A stretch of DNA of 27,422 bases. It comes from JAVKSL01 sp039583695. Lineage in GTDB: Bacteria; Actinomycetota; Acidimicrobiia; Acidimicrobiales; JAJPHD01. The notes below the pieces were generated by a model that worked only from the letters and a program-made list of their open reading frames with translations, ran no database searches and was not told where the DNA came from. The translations under genes were made by a program, and so were the position numbers. This document shows positions 1 through 7,818 of this stretch, piece after piece. The stretch is from contig JAVKSL010000037.1 in the NCBI GenBank assembly GCA_039583695.1, positions 1 to 27,422 on the forward strand, given 5' to 3'. Numbering within the stretch: position 1 is the stretch's first letter; every line of letters starts with the position of its first letter.

Positions 1-20
1 GCACGATATGGGCCACGGCA

Positions 21-974
21 TCACCCGGGCCGGTGAGCAACTCCTACCAGCTCCGAAACCGAGCTCACCTGGTGCCGAGCGCACCACGACTCCAGCTCGG
101 CCAGCACCTTGGCAGGCGCCCGCGGGTCGGCGAAAGTGGCGGTGCCCACCTGCACCGCATTGGCCCCGGCCATCACCATCTCCAGCGCCTCGACGCCGCT
201 CGCCACCCCGCCCACGCCGATGATCCCCGCCTCTGGAAACGCCGAGCGGCACTCGAACACCGCTCGCACCGCCACCGGGTGAAGCGCGGCTCCGGAGAGC
301 CCACCACCCCCGGCCCCCAGCCGGGGAGCTCGCCTTTCTGGATCGACGGCCAGGCCAGGCAGGGTGTTCACCAGCGTGAGCGCCTCGGCCCCAGCGCCGA
401 GCGCTGCGCCGGCGATCTCGGTGATGTCGGCGACGTTCGGGCTGAGCTTGGCCCAACGCGGCCGTCCGCAGGCCGCAGCGGCCTCGACCACCTCTGCGGT
501 GGCAGCGGCCGAGTGGGCGAACATGCGGTGCCCATTCTCGATGTTCGGACAGCTCACGTTCACCTCGACCGCGACGACCCCGGCCGGTGCCTCTGCCAGC
601 ATGGCGGCAGCGGCAGCGTACTCGTCCAGGGTGCGACCCCAGATGCTGGCCACCACCCGGGCGCCAGTCGCCAGCAGGCCCGGCAGGTAGGACTCCAGCC
701 AGGCTTCGACCCCGGGACCCTGCAGACCCACGCTGTTGAGCATCCCCCCCACCACCCCCACGACCCTGGGCGCCGGGTTGCCGGCCCAGGCAAAGCCGGC
801 GAGAGACTTGACGACGACGGCCCCAAGCAGCGACAGGTCCATGTAATCGGCCAGCTCAGCCCCGTGCCCCGCGGTCCCAGAGGCGCACATGACCGGATTG
901 GGGAGCGCAAGGGAGCCGACCATCGTGGACACATCTGGAGTCGAGGTGCCCCGGGAAGGTGGCCCGGGCCTCAC
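21..974 (-). CDS. pyrD: Dihydroorotate dehydrogenase, class IB-type catalytic subunit
   Basis: Oxidises dihydroorotate to orotate, the fourth step of UMP synthesis; FMN flavoprotein of the cytosol. The 317-residue product has the class I catalytic cysteine in NVSCPN (C142), an FMN-site lysine in VVVKS (K56), and the family segments NTLPGLAVD, GGLSG and IIGVGGVASG, with the C-terminal phosphate-binding AVQVGTATF. These match class IB more than class IA or II. The GTG start at 974 is chosen because it overlaps the TGA of a mini-ORF inside the upstream repeat. Its first residues (RPGPPSRG) are repeat-encoded, and family homology starts only near residue 19, so starts at 932 (GTG) or 923 (ATG) remain possible. 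Class IB enzymes usually work with PyrK, but no pyrK lies between carB and pyrD. The stop TGA forms TGATG with a possible next start at position 22. Confidence 0.93.
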   Translation of the reverse strand: MRPGPPSRGTSTPDVSTMVGSLALPNPVMCASGTAGHGAELADYMDLSLLGAVVVKSLAGFAWAGNPAPRVVGVVGGMLNSVGLQGPGVEAWLESYLPGLLATGARVVASIWGRTLDEYAAAAAMLAEAPAGVVAVEVNVSCPNIENGHRMFAHSAAATAEVVEAAAACGRPRWAKLSPNVADITEIAGAALGAGAEALTLVNTLPGLAVDPERRAPRLGAGGGGLSGAALHPVAVRAVFECRSAFPEAGIIGVGGVASGVEALEMVMAGANAVQVGTATFADPRAPAKVLAELESWCARHQVSSVSELVGVAHRPG

Positions 975-1076
975 GGTAGGCCGATCCCGCCCCGGGAAGG
1001 TGGTCCGGGCCTCACGGTAGGCCGATCCCGCCCCGGGAAGGTGGTCCGGGCCTCACGGTAGGCCGATCCCGCCCCG
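949..1076 (-). repeat. 41-bp tandem repeat (3.1 copies) at the carB-pyrD junction
   Basis: Three near-identical 41-bp units start at 949, 990 and 1031, with a partial fourth to 1076. Copies differ by a single base at the C/T of cccggg versus tccggg. Each unit carries, on the minus strand, GTGAGGCCCGG, giving GTGA at 974-971, 1015-1012 and 1056-1053. The array encodes the last residues of CarB, a 14-residue mini-ORF and the first residues of PyrD. The unit length is 2 modulo 3, so a stop in one GTGA always hands over to the GTG of the next. Confidence 0.95.
971..1015 (-). other. 14-codon mini-ORF linking carB stop to pyrD start
   Basis: GTG at 1015-1013 overlaps the carB stop (1014-1012). The frame reads MRPGPPSRGGIGLP and stops at 973-971, overlapping the pyrD GTG at 974-972. 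The same peptide forms the CarB C-terminus, encoded by the next repeat copy. No Shine-Dalgarno sequence precedes it, so translation would depend on ribosomes re-initiating after carB. Expression is unproven. Confidence 0.5.
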
Positions 1077-4000
1077 CAGACCCGTGCAGCTCCTGCAAGC
1101 TTCGCACCGACAGGGCGTGGCCAGCGGAGTCGGCGATGCCGGCCGCAGCGGCGCGCGCGGCCGCCACAGTCGTGAGGCAGGGCACCGAGTGCACCGAAGC
1201 AGCCGCTCGGATCTGGGCGCCGTCGGCCCTGGTGCCCCGGCCCCGCGGCGTGTTCAACACGAGGTCCACCTTGCCTCCCGCGATCAGCTCCACCGCGTCG
1301 GTCCCCGTCTCGCCCACCTTGGCGACCACGCCCGCGACCGGGAGCCCGTGGCCCTCCAGGAGCTGCGCCGTCCCCGAGGTCGCCAGGAGCGAGAAGCCCA
1401 GCTCGGCGAAGCGGATCGCCACGCCCAGTCCCGCCTGCTTGTCCCGATCCGCCAACGAGATCAGCACGGTGCCCCGATCGGGCAGCGCCAGCCCCGCCGC
1501 CAACTGGCTCTTGGCGAACGCCAGCCCGAAGCTGGAACCGGTCCCCATCACCTCCCCGGTGGACCTCATCTCCGGTCCGAGCAGGCTGTCGGCCCCGGGA
1601 AAGCGGCTGAAGGGGAGCACCGCCTCCTTCACGCTCACGTGGCCGGCCCGGCCGGGCCTCACGGGGATCAACCCGGAGGCTGCCAACCCGGCCAGGGTCT
1701 CGCCAACCATGACCCGGGCTGCCAGCTTGGCCAGGGGCACCCCGGTTGCCTTGGCCACGAAGGGCACGGTCCGGCTGGCCCGGGGATTGGCCTCGATGAC
1801 GAACACCTGGCCGTCCTTGACCGCGTACTGCACGTTGAGCAGCCCGCTGACTCCCAGCGCCTCGGCGATGGCCCGGGTATGGGCCTCGATGACCTCGACC
1901 ACCTCCGGCGCCAGCGTGGGCGGGGGGATGACGCAGGCCGAGTCCCCGGAATGGACCCCGGCCTCCTCCACGTGCTCCATCACCGCTGCGATCAGCACCT
2001 CGCCCGCCGAGTCGCGCACCGCGTCCACGTCGACCTCGATGGCGTCCTCCAGGAAGTGGTCCACCAGCACCGGGCGCTGCGCGGCCAGCCCGCCCTCCCT
2101 GCCGACCGACCCGTAACCGACCAGCTGGGCAAAGGCCCTGGACAGGCCTTGGTCGTCGTAGACGATCTCCATGGCCCTCCCGCCGAGCACGTAGCTGGGC
2201 CGCACCAGGGCGGGCCAGCCGATTCGGCCGACCACTTCGCGGGCCTCCTCGATCGTCCGGGCCGTCCCGCCGGCGGGCTGGGGTATTCCCAGCCTCGTGC
2301 ACAGCTGCGACCAGCGCTGGCGATCCTCGGCCAGGTCGATGGCATCAGCGCTGGTGCCGAGCACCAGGCCTGCAGGGAGCCGCCCCGCCAGCTTGAGGGG
2401 GGTCTGGCCGCCCATGGAGACGATCACCCCGACCAGGCGGCCCTGGCCTCTCGAGGCCGCGATCTCGGCGTCGATGACGTTGAGCACGTCCTCCTCGGTG
2501 ATCGGCTCCAGGTAAAGCCGGTCGCTGGTGTCATAATCCGTGGAGACCGTCTCCGGATTGCAGTTCAGCATCACGGTCTCGTAGCCCGCCTCGCGCAGGG
2601 CGAAGCTGGTGTGGACGCAGCAGTAGTCGAACTCGATTCCCTGGCCGATCCGGTTGGGTCCCGAACCCAGGATCATCACCCGGGGCCGGGCCGTCGGGCG
2701 GACCTCGTCGGTGTCCTCCCAGGTCGAGTAGTGATAGGGGGTCTCCGCGTCGAACTCGGCCCCGCAGGTGTCGACGGTCTTGAAGGTGGTCCGCACGCCA
2801 AGGCGCATCCGCGCCTCCCGGACGTCGCTTTCCGCCACCCCCCACAGGTATCCCAGCTGGGCATCGCTGAAACCAAGTCGCTTGGCCCGCCTCATCTCGG
2901 CCCGACCTACGGTGTCCAAACCGACCAGGCTCAACGAGCGGCGCGCCTCCACGATGAGGCCGATCTGGTCCAAGAACCACGGGTCCACCCCGGTGGCCGA
3001 CGCCAGCCGCTCCACGCTCACTCCCCGGCGCAGCGCTGCCTCCAGCTGGAAAGCGCGATCTGGCGTGGGCACTGCGGCCCGGCTCACCAGCGCATCTTCC
3101 GCCAAGGACTCCAGGGCGGCCTCAGCCGGGTCGCAGTTGAGCCCCGCCCTGCCGTGCTCCAGCGACCGCAGCGCCTTTTGGAGCGATTCGGGGAATGTCC
3201 GCCCGATGGCCATTGCCTCGCCCACCGACTGCATCCTGGTCCCCAACACATCGGGGGTCTCGGGGAACTTCTCGAAGGCCCAGCGGGGGACCTTGGTCAC
3301 CACATAGTCGATGGTCGGCTCGAAGCACGCCGGAGTGCGCCGGGTTATGTCGTTGGGAATCTCGTCGAGGGTGTAACCGACCGCCAGGCGAGCCGCGATC
3401 TTGGCGATCGGGAATCCGGTGGCCTTGGAGGCCAGTGCGCTGGAGCGGGAGACCCGAGGGTTCATCTCGATCACCACCATCTCCCCGGTTCGAGGTTCGA
3501 TGGCGAACTGGATGTTCGAGCCACCCGTCTCGACCCCGACCCGCCTTATGCACGCAAAGGCGGCATCACGCATTCTCTGGTACTCGAAATCCGAGAGCGT
3601 CTGCGCAGGCGCGACCGTGATCGAATCGCCCGTGTGCACTCCCATCGGGTCCAGGTTCTCGATCGAGCACACCACCACGGCGTTGTCAGCCCGGTCCCGC
3701 ATCACCTCGAGCTCGTATTCCTTCCAGCCGGCAATGGATTTCTCGATGAGAACCTCGGAGATCGGGCTCGCCCGCAGCGCTGCGATGGCCATCTTCAGGA
3801 ATTGAGCCCGGTTGGTCGCAATACCCGTGCCCGCTCCCCCGAGGATGAACGAAGGCCGCAGCATCAGCGGCTCGCCGATCTCGCCGGCGATTGCCACCGC
3901 CTCGTCCAGGCTGTGGGCGATCCCCGACGCCGGCACCGACAGGCCGATCTCGGTCATGGCCGCCTTGAAGGCGTGGCGATCCTCGGCCGTGCGGATCGCT

Positions 4001-4362
4001 CCGGCGTTGGCGCCGATCAGCTCGACCCCATAGCGATCCAGGACCCCTCTGTCGGCCAGCGCTATCGCCAGGTTGAGCGCGGTCTGGCCCCCGAGGGTCG
4101 CCAGCAGGCCCTGGGGGCGCTCACGCTCGATGATCGCCTCGACCACCTCGGGGACAAGCGGTTCGATGTATGTGGCGTCGGCAAAGTCGGGGTCGGTCAT
4201 TATCGTCGCCGGATTGGAGTTGGCCAGGACGACCCGGTATCCCTCCTCGGCGAGGACCCGACATCCCTGGGTGCCCGAGTAGTCGAACTCACAGGCCTGG
4301 CCTATGACGATCGGCCCCGAGCCGATCACCAGGATCGTGTGCAGGTCGTCGCGCCTGGGCAT
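1012..4362 (-). CDS. carB: Carbamoyl-phosphate synthase large chain
   Basis: Makes carbamoyl phosphate from bicarbonate, ATP and ammonia channelled from CarA, feeding pyrimidine and arginine synthesis. The product is 1116 residues, slightly longer than the usual ~1070-1110. It begins MPRRDDLHTILVIGSGPIVI and shows the two homologous synthetase halves: the first with GQACEFDYSGTQ and an ATP-grasp domain ending in EMNPRVSRSSALASKATG, the second with GQGIEFDYCCVH and EANPRASRTVPFVAKATG. A C-terminal MGS-like allosteric domain covers about residues 955-1095. The open frame extends upstream to 5175, but that part is the shadow of carA. The ATG at 4362 shares its A with the carA stop (TGATG). The last ~15 residues come from the 41-bp repeat and are unlikely to belong to the ancestral protein. 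Confidence 0.97.
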   Translation of the reverse strand: MPRRDDLHTILVIGSGPIVIGQACEFDYSGTQGCRVLAEEGYRVVLANSNPATIMTDPDFADATYIEPLVPEVVEAIIERERPQGLLATLGGQTALNLAIALADRGVLDRYGVELIGANAGAIRTAEDRHAFKAAMTEIGLSVPASGIAHSLDEAVAIAGEIGEPLMLRPSFILGGAGTGIATNRAQFLKMAIAALRASPISEVLIEKSIAGWKEYELEVMRDRADNAVVVCSIENLDPMGVHTGDSITVAPAQTLSDFEYQRMRDAAFACIRRVGVETGGSNIQFAIEPRTGEMVVIEMNPRVSRSSALASKATGFPIAKIAARLAVGYTLDEIPNDITRRTPACFEPTIDYVVTKVPRWAFEKFPETPDVLGTRMQSVGEAMAIGRTFPESLQKALRSLEHGRAGLNCDPAEAALESLAEDALVSRAAVPTPDRAFQLEAALRRGVSVERLASATGVDPWFLDQIGLIVEARRSLSLVGLDTVGRAEMRRAKRLGFSDAQLGYLWGVAESDVREARMRLGVRTTFKTVDTCGAEFDAETPYHYSTWEDTDEVRPTARPRVMILGSGPNRIGQGIEFDYCCVHTSFALREAGYETVMLNCNPETVSTDYDTSDRLYLEPITEEDVLNVIDAEIAASRGQGRLVGVIVSMGGQTPLKLAGRLPAGLVLGTSADAIDLAEDRQRWSQLCTRLGIPQPAGGTARTIEEAREVVGRIGWPALVRPSYVLGGRAMEIVYDDQGLSRAFAQLVGYGSVGREGGLAAQRPVLVDHFLEDAIEVDVDAVRDSAGEVLIAAVMEHVEEAGVHSGDSACVIPPPTLAPEVVEVIEAHTRAIAEALGVSGLLNVQYAVKDGQVFVIEANPRASRTVPFVAKATGVPLAKLAARVMVGETLAGLAASGLIPVRPGRAGHVSVKEAVLPFSRFPGADSLLGPEMRSTGEVMGTGSSFGLAFAKSQLAAGLALPDRGTVLISLADRDKQAGLGVAIRFAELGFSLLATSGTAQLLEGHGLPVAGVVAKVGETGTDAVELIAGGKVDLVLNTPRGRGTRADGAQIRAAASVHSVPCLTTVAAARAAAAGIADSAGHALSVRSLQELHGSAGRDRPTVRPGPPSRGGIGLP

Positions 4363-5447
4363 CAGGAGACGCTCCGGCCTATGAGATCGCGGAACTGCCC
4401 GAACAGGTGCGCCGCGTCGTGGGGCCCGGGGGCTGCCTCGGGGTGGTACTGGACGCTGAACGCGGGGACCTCGAGGCTGCGGAGGCCCTCGACGACCCCG
4501 TCGTTCAGGTCGACATGGGTGACCTCTACCCGGCCCGGGTCCAGGGAGTCGGGATCCACCGCGTAGTTGTGGTTGTGGCTGGTGATCTCGATGTGGCCGT
4601 CGTGAGCGGCCCTGACCGGGTGGTTGCCGCCGTGGTGACCGAAGGCAAGCTTGTAGGTGGACGCGCCGAGAGCGCGGGCCAGGATCTGGTGACCCAGGCA
4701 GATGCCGAAGATCGGGACCTCGCCGAGCAGCGCCCTCACCGTCCCGGCTGCCCAGCCAAGCGCTGCGGGGTCGCCTGGGCCGTTGGACAGGAACACCCCG
4801 TCCGGCCGCTCGGCCAGGATCTCGCTGGCCTTGGTGGACGCCGGTACCACCTGCACCGAGGCCCATCTCGAAAGATGGTCGAGCTGGCTGGTCTTGAGGC
4901 CGAAGTCGAACGCCACGACACGGTAGGCGGCCTGGTCGTTGTTGCGCTCGTAGGCGCTGGGGGTGCTCACGCCGCTGACCAGGTCGGCACCCTCGGTGCC
5001 AGGCTCGATCGCCGCTGCGGCGCGCAGGGTCGCCTCGTCGCTGGCGGCGCCGATCGCACCAGCCAGGCTGCCGTGCGAGCGCAGGTGGCGGGTGAGCCGG
5101 CGGGTATCCACCCCGGTGATCCCGGGAATACCGTGACGGGCGAGGTAGGCATCGAGGGCCTCGACCGCCCGCCAACTACTCGGGCGGGGGGAAAGGTCCC
5201 GGATCACCACGGCCCGGCAGCGGGGCAGGGGACTCTCGTCGTCGGCGGGGACCACCCCGTAGTTGCCTATGTGGGGATAGGTGAAGGCGACAATCTGGCC
5301 GGCATAGGACGGGTCGGTGATGACCTCCTGGTAGCCGGACATCACGGTGTTGAACACCACCTCGCCGCTCGCCGAGCGCTCGGCGCCGAACGACTCGCCC
5401 TCGAAGGTGGTGCCATCGGCGAGCACCAGCACGGCGCTGGGCCTCAT
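4362..5447 (-). CDS. carA: Carbamoyl-phosphate synthase small chain (glutamine amidotransferase)
   Basis: Hydrolyses glutamine and passes ammonia to CarB. The 361-residue protein starts MRPSAVLVLADGTTFEGESF, the typical CarA N-terminal domain. The class I amidotransferase domain follows, with nucleophile C250 in GICLGHQ and the His/Glu pair in YHPE (H335, E337). The open frame extends to 5678, but the residues before 5447 do not resemble CarA. The ATG at 5447 overlaps the pyrC stop as ATGA, which decides the start. The gene is followed without a gap by carB, so the two subunits are probably made in step. Confidence 0.97.
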   Translation of the reverse strand: MRPSAVLVLADGTTFEGESFGAERSASGEVVFNTVMSGYQEVITDPSYAGQIVAFTYPHIGNYGVVPADDESPLPRCRAVVIRDLSPRPSSWRAVEALDAYLARHGIPGITGVDTRRLTRHLRSHGSLAGAIGAASDEATLRAAAAIEPGTEGADLVSGVSTPSAYERNNDQAAYRVVAFDFGLKTSQLDHLSRWASVQVVPASTKASEILAERPDGVFLSNGPGDPAALGWAAGTVRALLGEVPIFGICLGHQILARALGASTYKLAFGHHGGNHPVRAAHDGHIEITSHNHNYAVDPDSLDPGRVEVTHVDLNDGVVEGLRSLEVPAFSVQYHPEAAPGPHDAAHLFGQFRDLIGRSVS

Positions 5448-6757
5448 CGCTGGGCCTGGCTGTCGATTACCACCGGCTCGCCACGGTAGACGGTGTGGAC
5501 GACCCGGCCGGTGAGGGTGCGGCCGGCATAGGGGGTGTTCCGGCTCCTGCTCGCCGAAGCAGCGGGGTCCACCGTCCATCGGGCGCTCGGGTCGATCACG
5601 CACAGGTTCGCCAGCCTGCCCGCGGCGATTGGACCACCGTGGCGGGCCTCCAGCCCGGCTATCGCTGCTGGCTGCCATGAGAGCCGAGCCAGGATGCCTG
5701 CCAGGCCGAGGGTGGGGGTCAGATGGGTGATCGCTACCGCCAATGCCGTCTCCAGGCCGATCATGCCCGGGGGTGCCTCCTCGAACGGGACCTCCTTGGA
5801 CTCCTGGGAGTGGGGGGCGTGGTCGGTCGCGATTGCGTCGATGGTCCCCTCCGCGAGCGCGGCGTGCAGCGCGGCCACGTCAGTTGGGGACCGCAGCGGT
5901 GGGTTCACCTTGAACACCGGGTCATAACCGGCGACCTCGGCGTCGGTGAGGCTCAAGTGGTGCGGCGCTGCCTCGGCGGTGACAGCCAGGCCTCCGGCGG
6001 CCTTGGCCGCTGCCACCAGGGCGACCGACCCGGCGGTGGACAGATGCAAGAGGTGCAGGCGCCCCCCGGTAAGCCGGGCCAGGGCCAGGTCCCGGGCAAC
6101 CATGAGCTCCTCGGCCAGCGATGGGATCCCGGGAATGCCCAGCCGAGCCGACCACTCCCCCTCGTGCATGTGCCCCCCGGCCGCCAGCCTGGCATCCTCG
6201 CAGTGCTGGGCCAAGGTGACGCCAAGGGCCGAGGCGTACTCGAAGGCCCGGCGCATGAGCCTGGCGTCGGCCACCCCTTGGCCGTCGTCGGTGAAAACCC
6301 TTACCCCCAGGCCAGCCATCTCGGCCATCGGGGCGAGACGCTCCCCCCTTCGCCCTATTGTCATCGCCCCGGCCACCGCCACCTCGACCATGGCGTCCCG
6401 GCCCAGGGCCAGGACCTGGCTCACCACCCCGGCGGAGTCGATCGGGGGGTCGGTGTTGGGCATGGCCAGCACGGCCGTGAAGCCACCCAGGGCGGCGGCC
6501 CTGGCGGCGGTCTCCACGCACTCGGCTTCTTCGTTGCCCGGCTCGCGCATGTGGACGTGGAGGTCGACCAGGCCTGGAGCCACGACCAACCCGGCCGCGT
6601 CCAACACCCGGGCCCCGGTCGGAGCCTGCAGATCGGCCCCGACCTGCAGAACCATCCCGCCCGCCACCGCCACGTCGGCCCGGCGTGAGCCGGTGGCGTC
6701 GACGACGGTCCCACCCCGGATCACCAAGGCGGTCTTGGACCTCACGCTGGGCGTCAC
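5444..6757 (-). CDS. pyrC: Dihydroorotase, class I
   Basis: Cyclises N-carbamoyl-aspartate to dihydroorotate, the third pyrimidine step, using a binuclear metal site. The 437-residue amidohydrolase has DLHVHMREPG with the metal-binding H67-x-H69 pair, FTAVLAMPNTDPP, and near residue 305 the metal/catalytic aspartate in IATDHAPHS. The C-terminal beta-sandwich segment carries VRNTPYAGRTLTG-like sequence (SRNTPYAGRTLTG). Start codon: the GTG at 6757 is the last of a chain of GTGA overlaps inside the 23-bp repeat, and its first codons (MTPSV) are repeat-derived. GTG at 6745 or 6724 would also yield a complete enzyme. There is no clear Shine-Dalgarno site, which fits translation by re-initiation after pyrB. 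Confidence 0.96.
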   Translation of the reverse strand: MTPSVRSKTALVIRGGTVVDATGSRRADVAVAGGMVLQVGADLQAPTGARVLDAAGLVVAPGLVDLHVHMREPGNEEAECVETAARAAALGGFTAVLAMPNTDPPIDSAGVVSQVLALGRDAMVEVAVAGAMTIGRRGERLAPMAEMAGLGVRVFTDDGQGVADARLMRRAFEYASALGVTLAQHCEDARLAAGGHMHEGEWSARLGIPGIPSLAEELMVARDLALARLTGGRLHLLHLSTAGSVALVAAAKAAGGLAVTAEAAPHHLSLTDAEVAGYDPVFKVNPPLRSPTDVAALHAALAEGTIDAIATDHAPHSQESKEVPFEEAPPGMIGLETALAVAITHLTPTLGLAGILARLSWQPAAIAGLEARHGGPIAAGRLANLCVIDPSARWTVDPAASASRSRNTPYAGRTLTGRVVHTVYRGEPVVIDSQAQR

Positions 6758-6780
6758 TTGCCACTCACGCTGGGCGTCAC
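6754..6780 (-). other. Mini-ORF 3 of the pyrB-pyrC relay (MTPSVSGK)
   Basis: GTG at 6780-6778 overlaps the stop of mini-ORF 2. Eight codons end at TGA 6756-6754, which overlaps the pyrC start GTG at 6757-6755. This closes an unbroken chain of four GTGA hand-overs from pyrB to pyrC. Confidence 0.45.
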
Positions 6781-6803
6781 TCGGGCCTCACGCTGGGCGT
6801 CAC
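6777..6803 (-). other. Mini-ORF 2 of the pyrB-pyrC relay (MTPSVRPE)
   Basis: GTG at 6803-6801 overlaps the stop of mini-ORF 1. Eight codons end at TGA 6779-6777, which overlaps the GTG of mini-ORF 3. The first five residues equal the PyrC N-terminus, as expected if this is a duplicated pyrC start. Confidence 0.45.
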
Positions 6804-6814
6804 TTGCCACTCAC
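6800..6814 (-). other. Mini-ORF 1 of the pyrB-pyrC relay (MSGK)
   Basis: GTG at 6814-6812 overlaps the pyrB stop TGA (6813-6811). The reading is GTG AGT GGC AAG TGA, and its TGA overlaps the next GTG at 6803. Four codons, no Shine-Dalgarno. Translation is inferred, not shown. Confidence 0.45.
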
Positions 6815-7818
6815 GCGGGCATCACGCGGGCCTCACGGGCCTCGCCGAGGGTCCCCACCAAGAGATAGAGCACCGCCATCCGCACAGCCACCCCGTTGGC
6901 CACCTGGCGGGTGACCACCGATGAGGGCAGCTCGGCCACCTCGGCGGAGATCTCGACTCCCCGGTTCATCGGCCCGGGATGCATGATCAGCGCATGCTCG
7001 CCCAGCAGGCCGGCCCGTTCGCGGGTGAGGCCGTAGGTCGCGGTGTACTCCCGAAGCGTGGGGAACAGAGCCTCGTGAATGCGCTCAGCCTGGACCCGGA
7101 GAAGATAGACGACGTCGATGCCGGGCAACACCGAGTCCAGGTCGTGCGACACCTTCACCGGCCAGCCGACCAGCGAGGGGGGCAGCAGGGTCGGGGGAGC
7201 CACCAGCGTGACCCCGGCCCCCAGAGCCGAGAGGGCGATCACGCACGAGCGGGCCACCCGGGAATGGGCCACGTCGCCCACGATCGCCACGGCGAGCCCG
7301 TCCAGGCCCGTCCCTCCGACCCGGCGACCGCAGGCGGTGCGCCCCTGGTGGGCTGCCTGGCGGATGGTGTAGCAGTCGAGCAGGGCCTGGGTCGGGTGCT
7401 CGTGCGCCCCGTCACCGGCGTTTATGACCGAGGCGGTGGTCCAGCGGGAGCACTGCAAGGGGACCCCCGCGGCACCGTGGCGTACGACCAGGGCGTCCAC
7501 GCCCATGGCGTCGATCGTCTCCACCGTGTCGCGCAGCGACTCCCCCTTGCTGAGCGACGAGCCCGACACCGAGAAGGTCATGGTGTCGGCCGAGAGCCGT
7601 CTCGCCGCGGTCTCGAAAGACAGCCGGGTCCGGGTGGAGTCCTCGAAGAACAGCGAGACCACCGTCTTGCCCCTCAGGGCGGGCACCTTGGGGATGGAGC
7701 GGGCGCTTACCTCCACAAAGGAGTCCGCCAGATCCAGGATCTCCTCGATCCCGTCGCGGCCCAGGTCGGCGACCGACAGCAGGTGCCTGGGGGGCGTCAC
7801 CGTCGCCGCAGGCTTCAA
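6811..7818 (-). CDS. pyrB: Aspartate carbamoyltransferase catalytic chain
   Basis: Condenses carbamoyl phosphate and aspartate, the committed pyrimidine step. The 335-residue product carries the carbamoyl-phosphate loop FFEDSTRTRLSFE (S61-R65), the mobile loop KGESLRDT, and HPTQALLD (H141). It is some 25 residues longer than the usual ~310, with an extra segment around residues 155-170 (HQGRTACGRRVGG) and a repeat-encoded tail (EAREARVMPA). TTG at 7818 overlaps the pyrR stop (TTGA). GTG at 7800, giving MTPPRHLLSVADL, fits the family N-terminus at least as well, so the start is uncertain. There is no pyrI in the window, consistent with an unregulated or PyrC-associated ATCase; which one cannot be told from sequence. 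Confidence 0.96.
   Translation of the reverse strand: MKPAATVTPPRHLLSVADLGRDGIEEILDLADSFVEVSARSIPKVPALRGKTVVSLFFEDSTRTRLSFETAARRLSADTMTFSVSGSSLSKGESLRDTVETIDAMGVDALVVRHGAAGVPLQCSRWTTASVINAGDGAHEHPTQALLDCYTIRQAAHQGRTACGRRVGGTGLDGLAVAIVGDVAHSRVARSCVIALSALGAGVTLVAPPTLLPPSLVGWPVKVSHDLDSVLPGIDVVYLLRVQAERIHEALFPTLREYTATYGLTRERAGLLGEHALIMHPGPMNRGVEISAEVAELPSSVVTRQVANGVAVRMAVLYLLVGTLGEAREARVMPA

Larger units (their letters stand above)
6742..6836 (-). repeat. 23-bp tandem repeat (3 copies plus degenerate copy) at the pyrB-pyrC junction
   Basis: The 16-bp core tcacgctgggcgtcac occurs at 6742, 6765 and 6788, exactly 23 bp apart. A shortened copy begins at 6811 and a further GTGAGGCCCG lies at 6836. 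On the minus strand each unit contains two GTGA tetranucleotides. The pyrB stop (6813-6811), three mini-ORFs and the pyrC start (6757) all sit inside the array. The unit length is 2 modulo 3. The short spacer alternates between AGTGGCAA and AGGCCCGA types. Confidence 0.94.

Noticed and set aside
949..1076. Short CRISPR-like array
   Set aside because: The units are directly joined with no unique spacers, and they encode parts of flanking proteins. The same holds for 6742-6836 and 11374-11530.
1084..4566. A plus-strand open frame of more than 1100 codons opposite carB
   Set aside because: It mirrors the strongly conserved carB/carA frames and is an effect of high-GC codon use; its translation has no recognisable domain.
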